DNA of 64,000 bases from contig CAIIXF020000003.1 of assembly GCA_903813345.2 (NCBI GenBank), positions 2,012,109 through 2,076,108 of the forward strand. The letters are read 5' to 3'. Under the pieces are notes generated by a model. It did no database searches. It was given only the letters and a program-made list of their open reading frames with translations, and was not told the DNA's origin. The stretch's first letter is position 1. Every line of letters starts with the position of its first letter. Below, piece by piece: positions 22,678 through 35,600 of this stretch. Source of the stretch: Owenia fusiformis (Eukaryota > Annelida > Polychaeta > Sabellida > Oweniidae). A program made the translations under genes and the position numbers.

Positions 22678-24416
22678 GTGCAATGCAAATGTACACATAG
22701 CCATTTCCCTTTACAAATGACATCGCCATGTCTTGTCTTCGGAATTCATATCGCCGAGTAGTAAACATTCATTTTGCATTGGATATAAATTACTGGAGAC
22801 CGCCTTGTTGCACAAATATGAAGAAGTAAAACACTATGGTGTTAAAACTGTATCAAAATTGGACATCTTATATTTATATCTCGAACACATAGAATAGCGT
22901 TTAGCAGAATGCATACACAATCCGTGTGATTTCATACACGGTTTGTTCGAGTTTGCACACTTTATGTTTGTAAAATCACACTTGTACATGCGTATTTGTG
23001 TATACATTGTTTAAAAATGACATCGAACAGGGTACACAAGTCGAACAAATGCTTATGCAACTCGCACAAACGTTTTCCCTTCACAAACCATGATGTGCCG
23101 ATCACACACCTTGATGTACAGGTACCGATCACACACCTTGATGTAACATAAATTGCTTTCTAGAGATGTTCGAGATTTTGTTCTAAATCTCGCGTTACTT
23201 TTGCACTGAACGAAATAACACATCAGCGCGGCAAAAAGATAAAAAGATCTAGTTTGTAGTTTCTCAATAAATTGCCACTGTACGTCTCCCTAGCCTAGGG
23301 CATAGGTACTTTTTGCTGTAGAGGGGGGGGGGGGTTGCCGTTGTTTTTTGACAGTCTATATATATATATATATAGTATCTAATACCAGTCGATGGATTTG
23401 TTTGTTTGGTTCAAATTTTAAATGCTGATACCCGTGGACAAAAGAAATATGTTCAGAATAAGATGGTCGCCAGCAGGTTGCCATTTATCAAAACTTCGTG
23501 GGATTAATTGCTACTCGGAAGTGCTGGTTTCTAGTTGTTAGTAAGAAATACGAAACTTTGCGTTTAGAGGACTCGTCATACTCGTACTCGCGCGTGACAT
23601 ATATAAAGCTCATAACTAAACTCTTATCAAGCTACATTTTAGTATACAAATGCACCAATTATCAGTATGTCAAGGATTCTAAGGATTAACAAAATTGTTA
23701 AAGCATTATACTTTATCAATTTATAAATGATGTGAAAATGATATTTTTCGTAATTATAGGACAATTAATATTTCACAAATCATTGTAAATACCATTATGT
23801 GGCACCTAATACTCCCTCTTTGGGGTCATAGCCACTACAACCTGTAAATATGTTACATTGATTTTAATAAAAAAATTAGAAATATATATTAATTTATTTT
23901 CTTCTGATACAAGAAAGTTAGAAAGTTTAAAATTTTGATGTTCTAAATTAGAAAAATATGTTGTAAATAAGATTGTACAAATAGCCTAAGCAAAACCTGT
24001 GTAAATCATAGCTTGCATAACTCTGCCAGTTGGAGAATAGAGTAGGGTATATTTTCAATTTCCCACATTATTATCCACATTCAAGTTTGGTTGTTTAATT
24101 GTAAAATGTGTTCGCATTGCTATGACTCGGATTTTGTTCAAAGAGAATAATTTACATGAGGAGTTTGTGATATTACCAATAATAGTATTAATTGATTAGG
24201 TAAAACGACATCTTTGTTTATTGAACAAATTGAATAAATGGTTTAACTCGAGGCTTGCAAAAACCCAACCAATACTAGTAATTTATATGTTTTGAAGCTT
24301 TTATGTGAATAAAACAATACATATGGTGTACACTGTGTATATCAGCTACATTACCAGATGATAATTGATGATGCAATGTATAAATGAATACAATATTTAA
24401 ATAAGATTTATTAAGT
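22678..24416. other. Intergenic, no gene seen
   Basis: It contains a 23-24-bp tandem duplication (GATCACACACCTTGATGTA near 23100 and 23125), a 13-G run near 23322 and a (TA)n run near 23358. Otherwise it is AT-rich sequence with no supported exon. Confidence 0.5.
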
Positions 24417-24422
24417 TCGTGT
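24417..24422 (-). terminator. Candidate poly(A) signal for the SLC10 gene
   Basis: TTTATT on the plus strand, that is AATAAA on the minus strand, 128 bp after the SLC10 stop codon. Confidence 0.45.
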
Positions 24423-24549
24423 TCTATATAATTATAATATATTGTATATCGGCTCGAGTGCCATCTTTGTAATTACAAATAAAAAATACTGACTTAGGTA
24501 TTTATATACTTGTCAAATCTACGTCTTGCTAGTTTAAAAAGAAACAAAG

Positions 24550-26981
24550 TTATCTTGTATGTAAATATTCGCCTGGAATAACAGTACCGAGAGAATCATC
24601 TTTAGATTTATTTTTGATATATTCTATATCCTGTTTAACCATTGCATCAAGATCGTAAGCGTCTCCTTTAAGCAACAGTCTCTTCCTGACACAGTTCCAA
24701 ACGATTTTGACAGCACCTATTATCACCCACGGTATGATTCCTACCAAAGTGTACATCATTGGCATTGTTGTCGCCATGTCGGATTCAGGTTGTGATAAGC
24801 TGATCCCGATCATCACTAGTGCCAACTGAAGATTCTGCATGCCCGTCTCTAAAGATATTGTCGTGATCTTTGGTAGCTCTTGCTTAAATATGGCCGCGAC
24901 TGTCGCCCCGATAATACTACCTAGTACCGGGGTTAGGAAACAAGCCAGAAAGATTTGCCAAGTGACGAGAGTGAAAATGTAGTGAAAGGCGAGTGGCACT
25001 AGTGTTGCGAAAGCAATGGCGATCAGAGCGATCCATGGACGAACAAGTTTTACAATAATTGCGCCAACATTTGGCTTGAAGTGATTGACGATCACTCCAA
25101 CGGCAACGGGGAGTACTACAACAGCTACCGATGCGAGTACGTTGACGATGGGAATATGGACACGGACGTCTGCGACGTAGAGTCTGCTGAACACCCACAT
25201 CCAAAATGGTGTCATACCTAGATCACAAAATAGTAATTAGTAAGAAAGAATGTTTGTTTAAATGTAACTCCTTATCCGGTCTGATTCAGACCACGCCCGT
25301 AGCCAGGGGGGGTTCGCAGGGTTCGGGCGAACCCCCCCCTGGCCAAAAATTCTTTCAAAATCATGCAGTTTTCACCATTTTGAGCACTTGTCAAGTGATT
25401 TTGTCCATATTTGAGCCAAAATTGTCAAATGTGAACCCCCCCTGGAAATTTTTGAAAAATGAACCCCCCTTGGCAAATCCTGGCTACGGGCCTGCAGACT
25501 ATCTATTGATAGTTGATACCATAGTCTTCCCTTGCTTAACAATGGGATGCATTATACACTGGTATTACATAAAGCAATACATTGTGAAATAGTGAAACGG
25601 ATTGTCAGTATACCTACATGATACCAGTATGTATACCTGCATGTAAAAAAGGATGCATGCATAAATCATATCGAAAGCTAGCTTACTTAATGCAAGTCCT
25701 TGCTTAATGTAAATGTCGAGGAACACTTTTACTTACACAGACTATCGTCTTGGATACCATAGCAAGAATATTGATCTAGGCTTACGACCTGCTTTCAATT
25801 CCAATAGGTATTTAATTGTTTCAAAAGGTAAACCATGCATAATGAAACTTACCAAGCGCTCCAACTGTACTTATAAATGTCATGGCTATGCTAAGGTCAA
25901 GGTCGGCATCGAGTAAAAAGGCGAAAATATTGCTTGCTCCGCCACCGGCACTACTTCCTATAGCAAGTAGTCCAATACTCATCACGTTGTCAAGTCTGAG
26001 CAGTTGAGATATACCAACAGATAACTAGAAATACAAGAACATGCGTTTGTAAAACACCCTCCACAAAATTGTCCCATATTAATATGTTGACCTATGTTAC
26101 TTCTATTTCGGATATTGCCAGTTTGGTTTACTCATGATATAGTTAAAATGGAGGTAGGAGGGACAATTAATTATTGTGTTTTCTCGTATTTATCAAATAA
26201 AGCGATGAAATGTATATAAACTGAGCAATTGTGAATGATCCAAAACACCACAGGCAAACTGTACGAGTACTAGTATAGGCCGATAAAATTCAACAGGGTG
26301 AATTTCTGAAGCTACAATTAAAAATAGTTTCATTACCGGTGCCATGCACAAAAACTGGCAGCAAAATCCTATAGCAGGCGCAACTGGACGCCTTAAAATC
26401 TCCTTGATGGCATTTAGTTGGATCTTGCAACCGAAACCAAAGTTTTGAACCAAAATCATCGTTCCAAGAACGACTGCGAATATGATATCAATAGCACCTC
26501 GTTTGCGAACCACCAAAACAGTGTAACTGCTCGGTAAGGATATGTTTTCATGTTTTATGGTGTCTCCGATGCGTTCTATATTCAAGGTGGTCCTACCCAG
26601 TCGTCGTCCAACAACGGTGACATTCGCTGAAGGTTCTGTATCAGACAGAACGATCGAATCAGCATCTTTAACAACTGCTATGACGTCATTCCGTGACGTT
26701 ATACGTACATGCAAATTAACGGAACCATCTAAATCCGTTACAGTGTCCTCGGTTTTGAAATTGTATTTGTTCTCGTAATCATCACTAATATCAAACGTAG
26801 TCGAACAAGTAAGGTTGAGAAATAAATTCCTCGACGTACCCTCTGTTAGGTCTGTCATACGCAAGGGTTCGTACACCACGACACATCCCCCGTATGCCTC
26901 CTCATTGAACAATGACAGGGTCCATGTTAAAACGACTAGGTCAGTAAATCTCATTCTAGGTTGAGTTCCACAAAGAAGCAT
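24550..26981 (-). CDS. SLC10A3/A5-like: SLC10-family Na+/bile-acid-type transporter, SLC10A3/A5-like
   Basis: Three exons: 26981-26337, 26024-25853, 25217-24550. Phases agree (0, then 1) and give 494 residues if the first ATG is used; an ATG ten codons in (MRFTDLVVLTWTLSL) starts a likely signal peptide. Residues about 25-165 form an extracellular beta-rich, N-glycosylatable domain (VVGRRLGRTTLNIERIG), as in vertebrate P3/SLC10A3 and SLC10A5. The membrane part follows: GAIDIIFAVVLGTMILVQNF, then exon 2 with the GSSAGGGASNIF signature, then exon 3 with GMTPFWMWVF and the ETGMQN motif typical of SLC10 transporters. The C-tail is charged, about 40 residues. Length fits the family (SLC10A3 is about 480). 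Human SLC10A3/A5 substrates are not established, so substrate is left open. It is divergent from the gene at 29611, 2.6 kb away. The intron after exon 2 holds a MITE (25291-25494). Confidence 0.93.
25291..25494. mobile_element. MITE, ends GCCCGTAGCCAGG
   Basis: GCCCGTAGCCAGG at the left and CCTGGCTACGGGC at the right. The core holds GGTTCG and GAACCCCCC words and an ATGCAGTTTTCACCATTTTG segment. Shorter copies are at 38594-38764 and 59481-59635. It lies in the SLC10 intron; a plus-strand frame across it is an artefact. Confidence 0.85.
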
Positions 26982-27786
26982 ATACTCCTTTTTAAACCCT
27001 TAACTCATACATGTATATATATTATCTCTTATCTGGAGACAAATACCCAGGTGTTAAATATTTACAAGTTAATAATAAACTGTTCATGTACTGTATTTCT
27101 CTAAACGGGTATACTCTTGATAATCGCGTACAGTTTAACCTAGCTGAATAGAAAGATACACAAAAATATACAATTCATGAGCGGGTCACACTTTCAAAAC
27201 TATATATTTCCAACAAAGGGTTTACAATAAAGGTCGTATGTTGTCATTCCTTTTTAAAGTGCACGTGTCGTGCAGTTGTCGACGTGGACGAGTAATAAGC
27301 AAGTAGTAAAATAGAATTCAAATTTTTAAACTACAGTACCTAAATACAATTCAACACACAAAGTCTACAATGGTAGACCTAATGAGATAAACAATATAAT
27401 GTCAGAGTAAACTCGGATGTTTTGGCATTTTATGTAATATTGAATGACGATTCAAAATACGTGTCTCAAAATTTCTTTGGTAAATTGTCAAGAAATTTTC
27501 GCTTAAAGTATATGATTTCCAATATAGAATGCACACGTATCGATGACAGGGGACTACAACATTTTAACAATGTTTCATACAAATTAAATTAAAAATGAAC
27601 TTTTCTGATTCATGGGAAAAGACTCAGTTTAATGTGATCAGCAAATCGATTGTACAAAATACGACTTTTGATGTTACGTAATTGTTTTATTTTGACATAA
27701 ATCTTGCTTTGTTTAAGATTAAAATTTAAAAATACGCCAAGGTAACGCTCGAATTTCATGTCACAATAACCTTACATTATTTGAGA
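26982..27786. other. Upstream region of the SLC10 gene, no other gene
   Basis: It should contain the SLC10 promoter (minus strand). An E-box-bearing segment GCACGTGTCGTGCAGTTG is at about 27261. No TATA box in a convincing position and no exon are seen. Confidence 0.4.
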
Positions 27787-28187
27787 TTTAAAGGACGATT
27801 CTCGGTTTGGAGAACGAAGTTCTTCAATCTAAATGAGCATTATCCCTGTTTCGGACAAATTTGATTTTTTTACATAATATAGATTTGAATGTCTTCTTTT
27901 GAATAGTCATAATTTAATTTGGGTAATATTTTTAGATTTTTCGCAAAAAAATATTAGCGCAGTAGACTGATGAACTTCTTTCCCCAAAATCAAGACTTGT
28001 ATTTTATTGAATCAGTCTAATTGAGCATTATCCCTGCTTCAGACCAATTTGTTATTTTTACATCTTGTAGATTTAAATGTCCTTTTTTGAATATTCATAG
28101 TTTAATTTGGGTAATATTTCTATATTTTTCATGAAAAAAATTATTAGCCCAGGAGACTGTTCTCCAAACCGAGAATCGTCCTTTAAA
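27787..28187. mobile_element. MITE, ends AAAGGACGATTCTCGG (copy 1)
   Basis: TTTAAAGGACGATTCTCGG opens and CCGAGAATCGTCCTTTAAA closes it. Internally it is a second palindrome: two halves each containing GAGCATTATCCCTG and GGGTAATATTT. Copy 2, inverted, is at 40630-41008. Confidence 0.9.
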
Positions 28188-29229
28188 ATATTTATAACAA
28201 CGTATTGATCAATGCGTCATTGTAAATCGTTACCAGACACCCTACGTGTAACTGTGTTAGTGTTACATTCCGAAACCCTGGTTAAGGGATAAGCAACATT
28301 TGATGCATTCATTCTTCCAAATATATGGTCAGCAAATGATTTTTTAGAGATTTAAAAAATTCTCCCCAGTTTGTACTGTTTTATATACTTCACCAATTTA
28401 TTTCATATATGTACAATGGGTCTTTTGTTTTGATAGATACTAATATTGTAAAAGATCAAAAAAATTTCTGTAGTCAAAGTTAATGAGTAAATGAGCCTTG
28501 TTACAATACTATATCAATCAATTAATATAATTCAAAATAGCTTAAAATGGTTGATGACTTAATAATCAATATTGTATAGTAGGTATGATCAAGTTGTGTC
28601 ATGACTTGTTGTATTTAGCAAAATATAACAGTTTTTTATATAATTAAAAATAGATTAAACTTGTTGCATTGATGGCTTAACATAACTACTTAGATCCCTG
28701 ACCAAGACCAAAAATCACGAACGACCAGTATTTCATGGTTAATATTTACATACCATGGAAAATTCCATTTTTTATCAATGAAATATCTGTAATTACCATG
28801 GAATATTTCATGGTTTTAAATGGTTATTTCCATGGAATATCAGTATTTACATGATTTACCATAGGATACTAGTATAGGTACATGTAATTCCCATGGTAAT
28901 CCATGGAAAGCATGTTTTTTTTCTTAAGGGCAATCTTAAAGGAACATTTTAAAATGATATACAAACCTTTTACATTATGTAACCTTTATATGTAAATGTG
29001 TAAATTATATCGTATATATCTTTTGATTTGAAATATATTATTTTATTGAAAAGAGTATGAAATTGTAGAACTGAATCGAAATTAAGAGATTACATGATAT
29101 CACATGATACTATAGATTATTTTCATAGGGTTTGAAACATGTATAATTTTGCGATATGCATTAGGTATACATGTTTTGGGCCCATTTATCGCAATGTGTT
29201 CTTTTAGGAGCATAGTTAACTAATAATTT
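28188..29229. other. Intergenic; CCATGG-rich stretch
   Basis: No exon seen. Between about 28705 and 28915 the words CCATGG and TTCCATGG/CCATGGAA recur five times in both orientations, giving a weakly palindromic stretch, probably an old repeat. The rest is AT-rich. Confidence 0.45.
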
Positions 29230-29610
29230 AGTATTTGACGTGGAGGCGAAGAGGACACATCAACCAAACAAGCGGACATCAAATTCAAATTTTGAAAGGT
29301 AAGGATAAAATTTGATATATCATAAGTATTATCATTATAAATCTTAGAAAATGCTTAATGCATTGATATTCAAATACAATTAATATAGTTTATACTTGAA
29401 TTTGCAACATTCTGGTGAAAGATCAAAGATGCTGTTTGAAATATATCTATATGGTCGTTCAGAGGAAAATAAATTATTTTGAATTTAAATCAGAACTGGG
29501 ACGATTGATAATATTCTGGAATACCAAACTTATTAATCTTATATTGCACTCACTCACGCAATACTAGCAATAGTCATTTCCTCTTTGATCTTCCTTCAGT
29601 AGAAGTCAAA

Positions 29611-32600
29611 ATGAAATTGCTCGCAGTGATATTGCTGTCGGTTTTGATTGACCCCTGTAACTGCTATTGGGGTCGTAGCGGGAGCAGGGGCGGCGACCGG
29701 AGCCGTTCTAGGTCATGTAATGTTAAAGGCAGTGATGAAGCAGGTAAGGGCACGGTTAATTTCTTACTTAAAAGTGCTCTGGGATAAAAATCACATTAAA
29801 TAGAATCAAAACAAAAACTCAAACCAAATAATCCTCTAGTATGTGATAAAGGGTAATTGACGAAGCCAGGATTTCAATTAAATGAGGCACAAGTTAGACT
29901 CGTTGAGGGATATTTAGGCTAAGGAAGGTGTACACGTTACTACCTTTGAACATTTAGCTGAAGACACATCTGAAAATATATTTCTGTAAAGTTTTTATTA
30001 AGGCAATTGCATCCCTATCGTCGATATAGGAATTTAAACTTAGACTTTGATGTAACAACTGTTAATATCGGGTGTCCCAAAAAAGTGAATCGCTTTTTGA
30101 CAAGCATTTTCCGATATATAGTACATCTTGGCATAACGCATTTGTATTTTATTCAGATAATTATCGATACCCCTTGTTCTAGAATTTGAACATTCAAAAC
30201 TATAGGTTTTAATAATATAAAATACGTGCATGTCTTACGTTGGGATGATTTAACACAATAAAATGCAATTAGTAAAATATAACATGATAATAAATGCGAA
30301 AAACGTTGATATTCCAGTCAAGTCGAGTAACTAAGTCAATATTCGAAAATAAAAATCTCAAAAATCGTACTTCTTTGATTTAAAAATAATTTGTCAGGTG
30401 GTTATTAAGATGATAATACACATTTAACCGTATTAATTTTGAATACATCTCGAATCCATTCACAACAAAGCGGTCTCGAAATAAGTATTCGAAATATTTG
30501 AGTTCGGGATGATAAAAGTAAGTTAAGATATACCGCTTCTCAAGTAAATATCTTCGTTTTAAATAATTTTGTAAACGTTGTTCTCTACAGGTGCCATTTT
30601 TTATAATTGAAAAACAAAATTAAACATTTTGCATTTCTAAATTGAAAGTTTCTTGGAATACAATATAACTGTTAACAATCTAAGTCATTATTACCACCTT
30701 GCCGGCCCTCGGTCCAATATTTAGAGGTTATGTCACTATCGTGGCATATATGCCCGAGGTGTCAGTGATATATGGCCCGACCTTGGGAGGGACATTGATC
30801 TCTGAGAACCGAGGGCATATGTGCCACGATAGTGACATAAACGATTTATAACATACCTATGATGATGTAGACTGGTCAGAGAGTACCGTTTTCTTATAGA
30901 ATTGACAAACAAATTGTTTGAAAATGATTGAAATGAGTTTAGAAAAATTGCTCGCGCAGTTTTATCTTCGATTGATTGGTTATGACGTCAGCGCCTTGAC
31001 CAATCAGAAAGTTAGCGGGCGCGGGCTTTTCAAAACTTATATTGGCCCGCTGTCTTGTGTACACTTTGCACTATACATCATCATAGGTATGTTATAATTC
31101 ACTATATTGCCCTTAGAAATGACGTTATTGTACTATTAATAATATTTCCCTTAGTGATCCAATGCTAAATAGACAGTAACTGGGTCAATGTTTTATCTTC
31201 AACCTTGTTTTCATGATTTTTAAACATGAGTCGACAATTTTGTAGGAAATTTCAATTCCAAATGTAAGCGTGTCAACTCGTGTTTTTGCACAATATTTAG
31301 CCTTTTATAATGCACCCTATGCAGACAGAGCCTGTGGGAAATATTGGGTGCGGCGCAAATGAGCGGAGGGTGCGGAGCTAACGGTCATTTTTGAATTTAA
31401 AATTGGGGTATTTCTGAAACTAAGCCGTTTTGGAACTTCAAATATACCAAGATATGTGTATTTGACACCAAATATCAATAAAATTGTGAAAATAGTAGTG
31501 CAATTCATTTTATAGCGACGCAGTATGCCTTAAACATTTCCCAGACCTATATATTTTGAGACTATCCTTTTAATACTGCGTCCCCAGCATTCATAAAAAA
31601 TGGTGTTCAAGATACACTACCCATGCAAATTATTTTTGCATCTTGGAAGCCAGGCAGTATCTGTGTGATTTTATAAAAATTCGGAAATGTTCTTCAGATA
31701 TGAGCCCCCTCTAAATATTGGGTGCGGAGCTACGTTTATGGAGCTGCTCCGCACCCAATATTTAGAGGGGGCTCATATCTGAAAAACATTTCCGAATTTT
31801 TATAAAATCACACTGATACTGCCTGGCTTCCAAGATGCAAAAATAATTTGTATAGATAGTGTACCTTGAACACCATTTTTTTATGAATGCTGGGGACTCA
31901 GTATTAAAAGGATAATTTCAAAATATATAGGTCTGGGAAAGGTTTAAGGCACACTGCGTCGCTATAGAATGAATTGCGCTACTATTTTCACAATTGTATT
32001 GGTATTTGGTGTCAAATACACATATCTTGGTATATTTGAAGTCCCAAAACGGCTTAGTTCCAGAAATATCCCAAATTTAAATTCAAAAATGACCGTTAGC
32101 TCCGCACCCTCCGCTCATTTGCTCCCCACCCAATATTTCCCACAGGCTCTGTCTGCATAGGGTGTAATGGTAGATCGCCAAAATCTGCATGTACCTCTCA
32201 ATGAGGTGATATGTTTTTAAATCTATAGATGTAAGCTATAAACAAAAATTCCAACCACCCGCTATTATTTCGATTCGTACAAGACGATATTTACACTCCC
32301 GGGGAGCCGTTTCGAGCATTGATGATTTGAGTTAACTGTGGATATTTATATAGATGTAAGTCGACATGTATTCGACAGTCAATGTACGCATATGAAGTAT
32401 GCCATGGCATCAACGTTTGACTTAAATCTCGATTCGTGACTATTATATTTGGCTTTCAAAAATTAAGTTGGAAGTTACAGTGGTAGGTGATTAACAAAAT
32501 TCACAAAAAAATCACAAATATCAACAATTTTCATTGAGTAGGAGATTACATTCGAAATCACAACTTTCAATTTGTTTTAACCAAGAATTCTAAGAACTTG

Positions 32601-35600
32601 AAACATGTTGTTCGTTTTTCAAACCGTATATCCTCATTACGTTCTTTGACAAGGATGAATCCATTTGAAAGCATGGATTTTCTTGATTATTCTTCAAAAC
32701 TACCCTTGAAATATAAGTATGTAGGATATTACAGTGTAAATTGATACGGATTTGTTTGCTCCATATCATGAAAAAATAAATGCAGTACCATCTTTCAATA
32801 GTTGAAAACGGAAAGTTCATTCTGTATGTAAACAAGAAAAAATACATTTATGCTTGGTTCATAATGAAAAATGACAAATAGCATACATCTTTTAAAGTAG
32901 GGGTATACAGAAACATAGTGGAAATTTAGAAATTTAGGCCATATCCCCAAGATTGCTTTACCAATATGTAACAGAACATCAACATTATCATTTACACGTT
33001 TGCTGATAGGTTTATTGAAAATAATTAACCAGGGGTTTACTTCAATTGAGGCACCATTCTTAGTAAATATTGATGAACATACGAATATCGAATGTTGACT
33101 AAGTTACTTGACTTGACCGATACACGTCGTCCCAGCACAGTTTGTGCAACACGGTTGATCAGTTAAAAAGTTATATTCCACATTTCTTTTATTTTGATAA
33201 ATTAATAACCTTATCACGCTTACACCCCAGTCACATTTCCTACGGCGACCTTGCGGTCTATCATTTCTGCGGCCAGTAACATTTCTACGCTCACCGTGGA
33301 ATTTCTGCGTTCTCATACTTTTGCAGTCACATTTCCCACGGCAGCCGCACGGTGAATTTTAAATTTCTGTTGATAAATAATACTTTTTTTCATTTTATTT
33401 ACATCAGGACAATTTATAAATGTTATTAATAGTGCTAGGATGTAATATCAAAAGAAAAGTGATCGTGAAACATTGAAAAATAATGATTCAATCTTGTTGA
33501 GCCAGTTGATTTCTACGGGGACCTCAGAAATGAACAAATATTATAACTCCGCGTTATAATTTCTACGGCGACCATGCGGCCTGTAAAAAACTGGATACGC
33601 CGTACGGAGGCCGCAAGGCGAGCGTAGTTTTTCTACGCTCGCCGCAGAAATTCACTGATTTAATTGATCTGCGGTCGACGCACGGCCTCCGTACGACAAA
33701 TGTGACTGGGGTGTTAATCTTTATATTTAATGTTTCAGTCTTAGCTGAGTTAAATGAGTTCATGCGTCTGTACAAGGACGATTTGATTGATCCTAATTTG
33801 TGTGCTTCTCCCACTGCTCCTGATTGCAGCTCTCTTGCTGCGAGATATACAGACGACTGTGTGATCCTAGCTTCATCATTTTGGAGAACTTTTGAAGGAA
33901 GAGAAGGTATGAGTTGAGACTTCCCTTGAAACTGTCTTATTTTTCATGCAGACTTGCCAACCTCCCGTTTTTTTACGGGAATCTTCCGTAAATTTTTTGT
34001 TTTTCCGTAAAAAATACCAAACTCCCGTACCGTTTTCTCCCGTAAAAACTCCCGTAAACTCCCGTACCGTATTTCTACTAAAATCTCCCGTAATTTTTTT
34101 TAGAAATATGGCCGTAAAATCTCCCGTATTTTTGCTGAAATCTCCCGTAAAAAATCTCGTATTCTGGTATAACTCCCGTAAAATCCCCCGTATTCTGGTA
34201 TAACTCCCGTAAAATCTCCGTTTTTTGCTGTCGAAATCTACCGTATTTAAAAGGAATTTGACAAATTTGTGACCTTGATTATTGCAGGCACGCTTCTTTC
34301 TTTTACTCCAAGAAGGATTGGCTCCCATGGTTCACTATCGATACTTTCATAAATAACTTAAAAGTACTTCATTCCCATGACTCAAATTGCTTTTCTGCGA
34401 TCAGTTCGGTAAAAGTTTGCACACCAAATGTCCACAAACGGGGGCCAGTTCATATTCTGTCATACTTCTGTCGGGAGAATACATTTTGTTTTTATATGGC
34501 GCTAAACAAAATATTCCCGCAATCATGGCAATATAAGGCGCATTTTGGGTAGGGACTGCTGTGAAATAATGAACGTAAGTGACATCTATCTTAGATTATA
34601 AGTTCTGATTAATTTATTAAATGCGCATGCGTCATAATAATTTCAACCAATTAAATTGCTTGATTTAATGCTCATGCGCGAAAAACCGAACCTAAAAATG
34701 GAACCTCATGCATTTTACTTAGCTTTGATCAATTCGTTTCCAAAGTAATAAAATGTTGTATCTATAATCTAAACTCCCGTTTTTCATAAATTTACCGTAA
34801 AAACTCCCGTTTTTTCAGAAACCTACCGTAAGAACTCCCGTTTTTCCGAAATCTACCGTAAAAACTCCCCTCTTTCAAAATCTACCGTAAAAATTTCCGT
34901 TTTTTCGAAATTTAAAGTAAAAACTCCCGTTTTTTCAAAAATCAAATTACCGCGAAAATTACCTTTTTTAAAAAATCTTCCGTAATAGCTCCCGTTTTTT
35001 TAAAATCTCCCGTAAAAACTATCGTTTTTTTCAAAAATCTCCCGTAAAAACTCCCGCTTTTTTCAAAAAACTCCCGCAAAAACTACCGGATTTTAAAAAA
35101 AAATCCCTTAAAAGTACCGCAACTTTTTTTTAAATCTCCCGAAAAATTTTCATTTTAGGTTGGCAAGTCTGTCATGTCAGGGAATGATGCGAGCCAAAAG
35201 TATTTAGAAAATTGAAAAATCTTTATTTAATTTTTAAGAATTTTAGACCTACCGGGTGTTTGAAAATCAAGGATTGCGATTCTCACATGTCTCATACTGC
35301 ACCGTGTTCCCCGTTTTAGCGACGTTTGGGTCCCCAGCTGTGAGAAGCGCTTCTCACAGCCGGCGAACCAAACGGCGCTAAGAGGAGGGACTCTGTAAAA
35401 GAGTTTAGTGTACCAACAGAAAGGCATATCTTTCTTTTGCTTTTAATGGAACAAGTTTGAAGAAAAAACGACGCAGTATGAGAATCGTACTCCTAGATTT
35501 TCAAACATCTGGTAAGCAGGGTAAGTCTAAAATTAAAATTAAAGGTTGTAGTTGGCACTCCGTGACTCAAAGAAATTGTGCAATTTGCAAACTTTATAAT

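Noticed and set aside
30040-30231. Mariner-type GGGTGTCCCAAAAAAGTG terminus
   Set aside because: Only one end is visible; I found no matching inverted end, so no element boundaries can be given.
33876-34328. 150-codon minus-strand frame with TGDF/GDFS repeats
   Set aside because: It is the CCCGTAAAA repeat of the 33949-35171 element read through; composition and frame follow the repeat, with no splice or start support.
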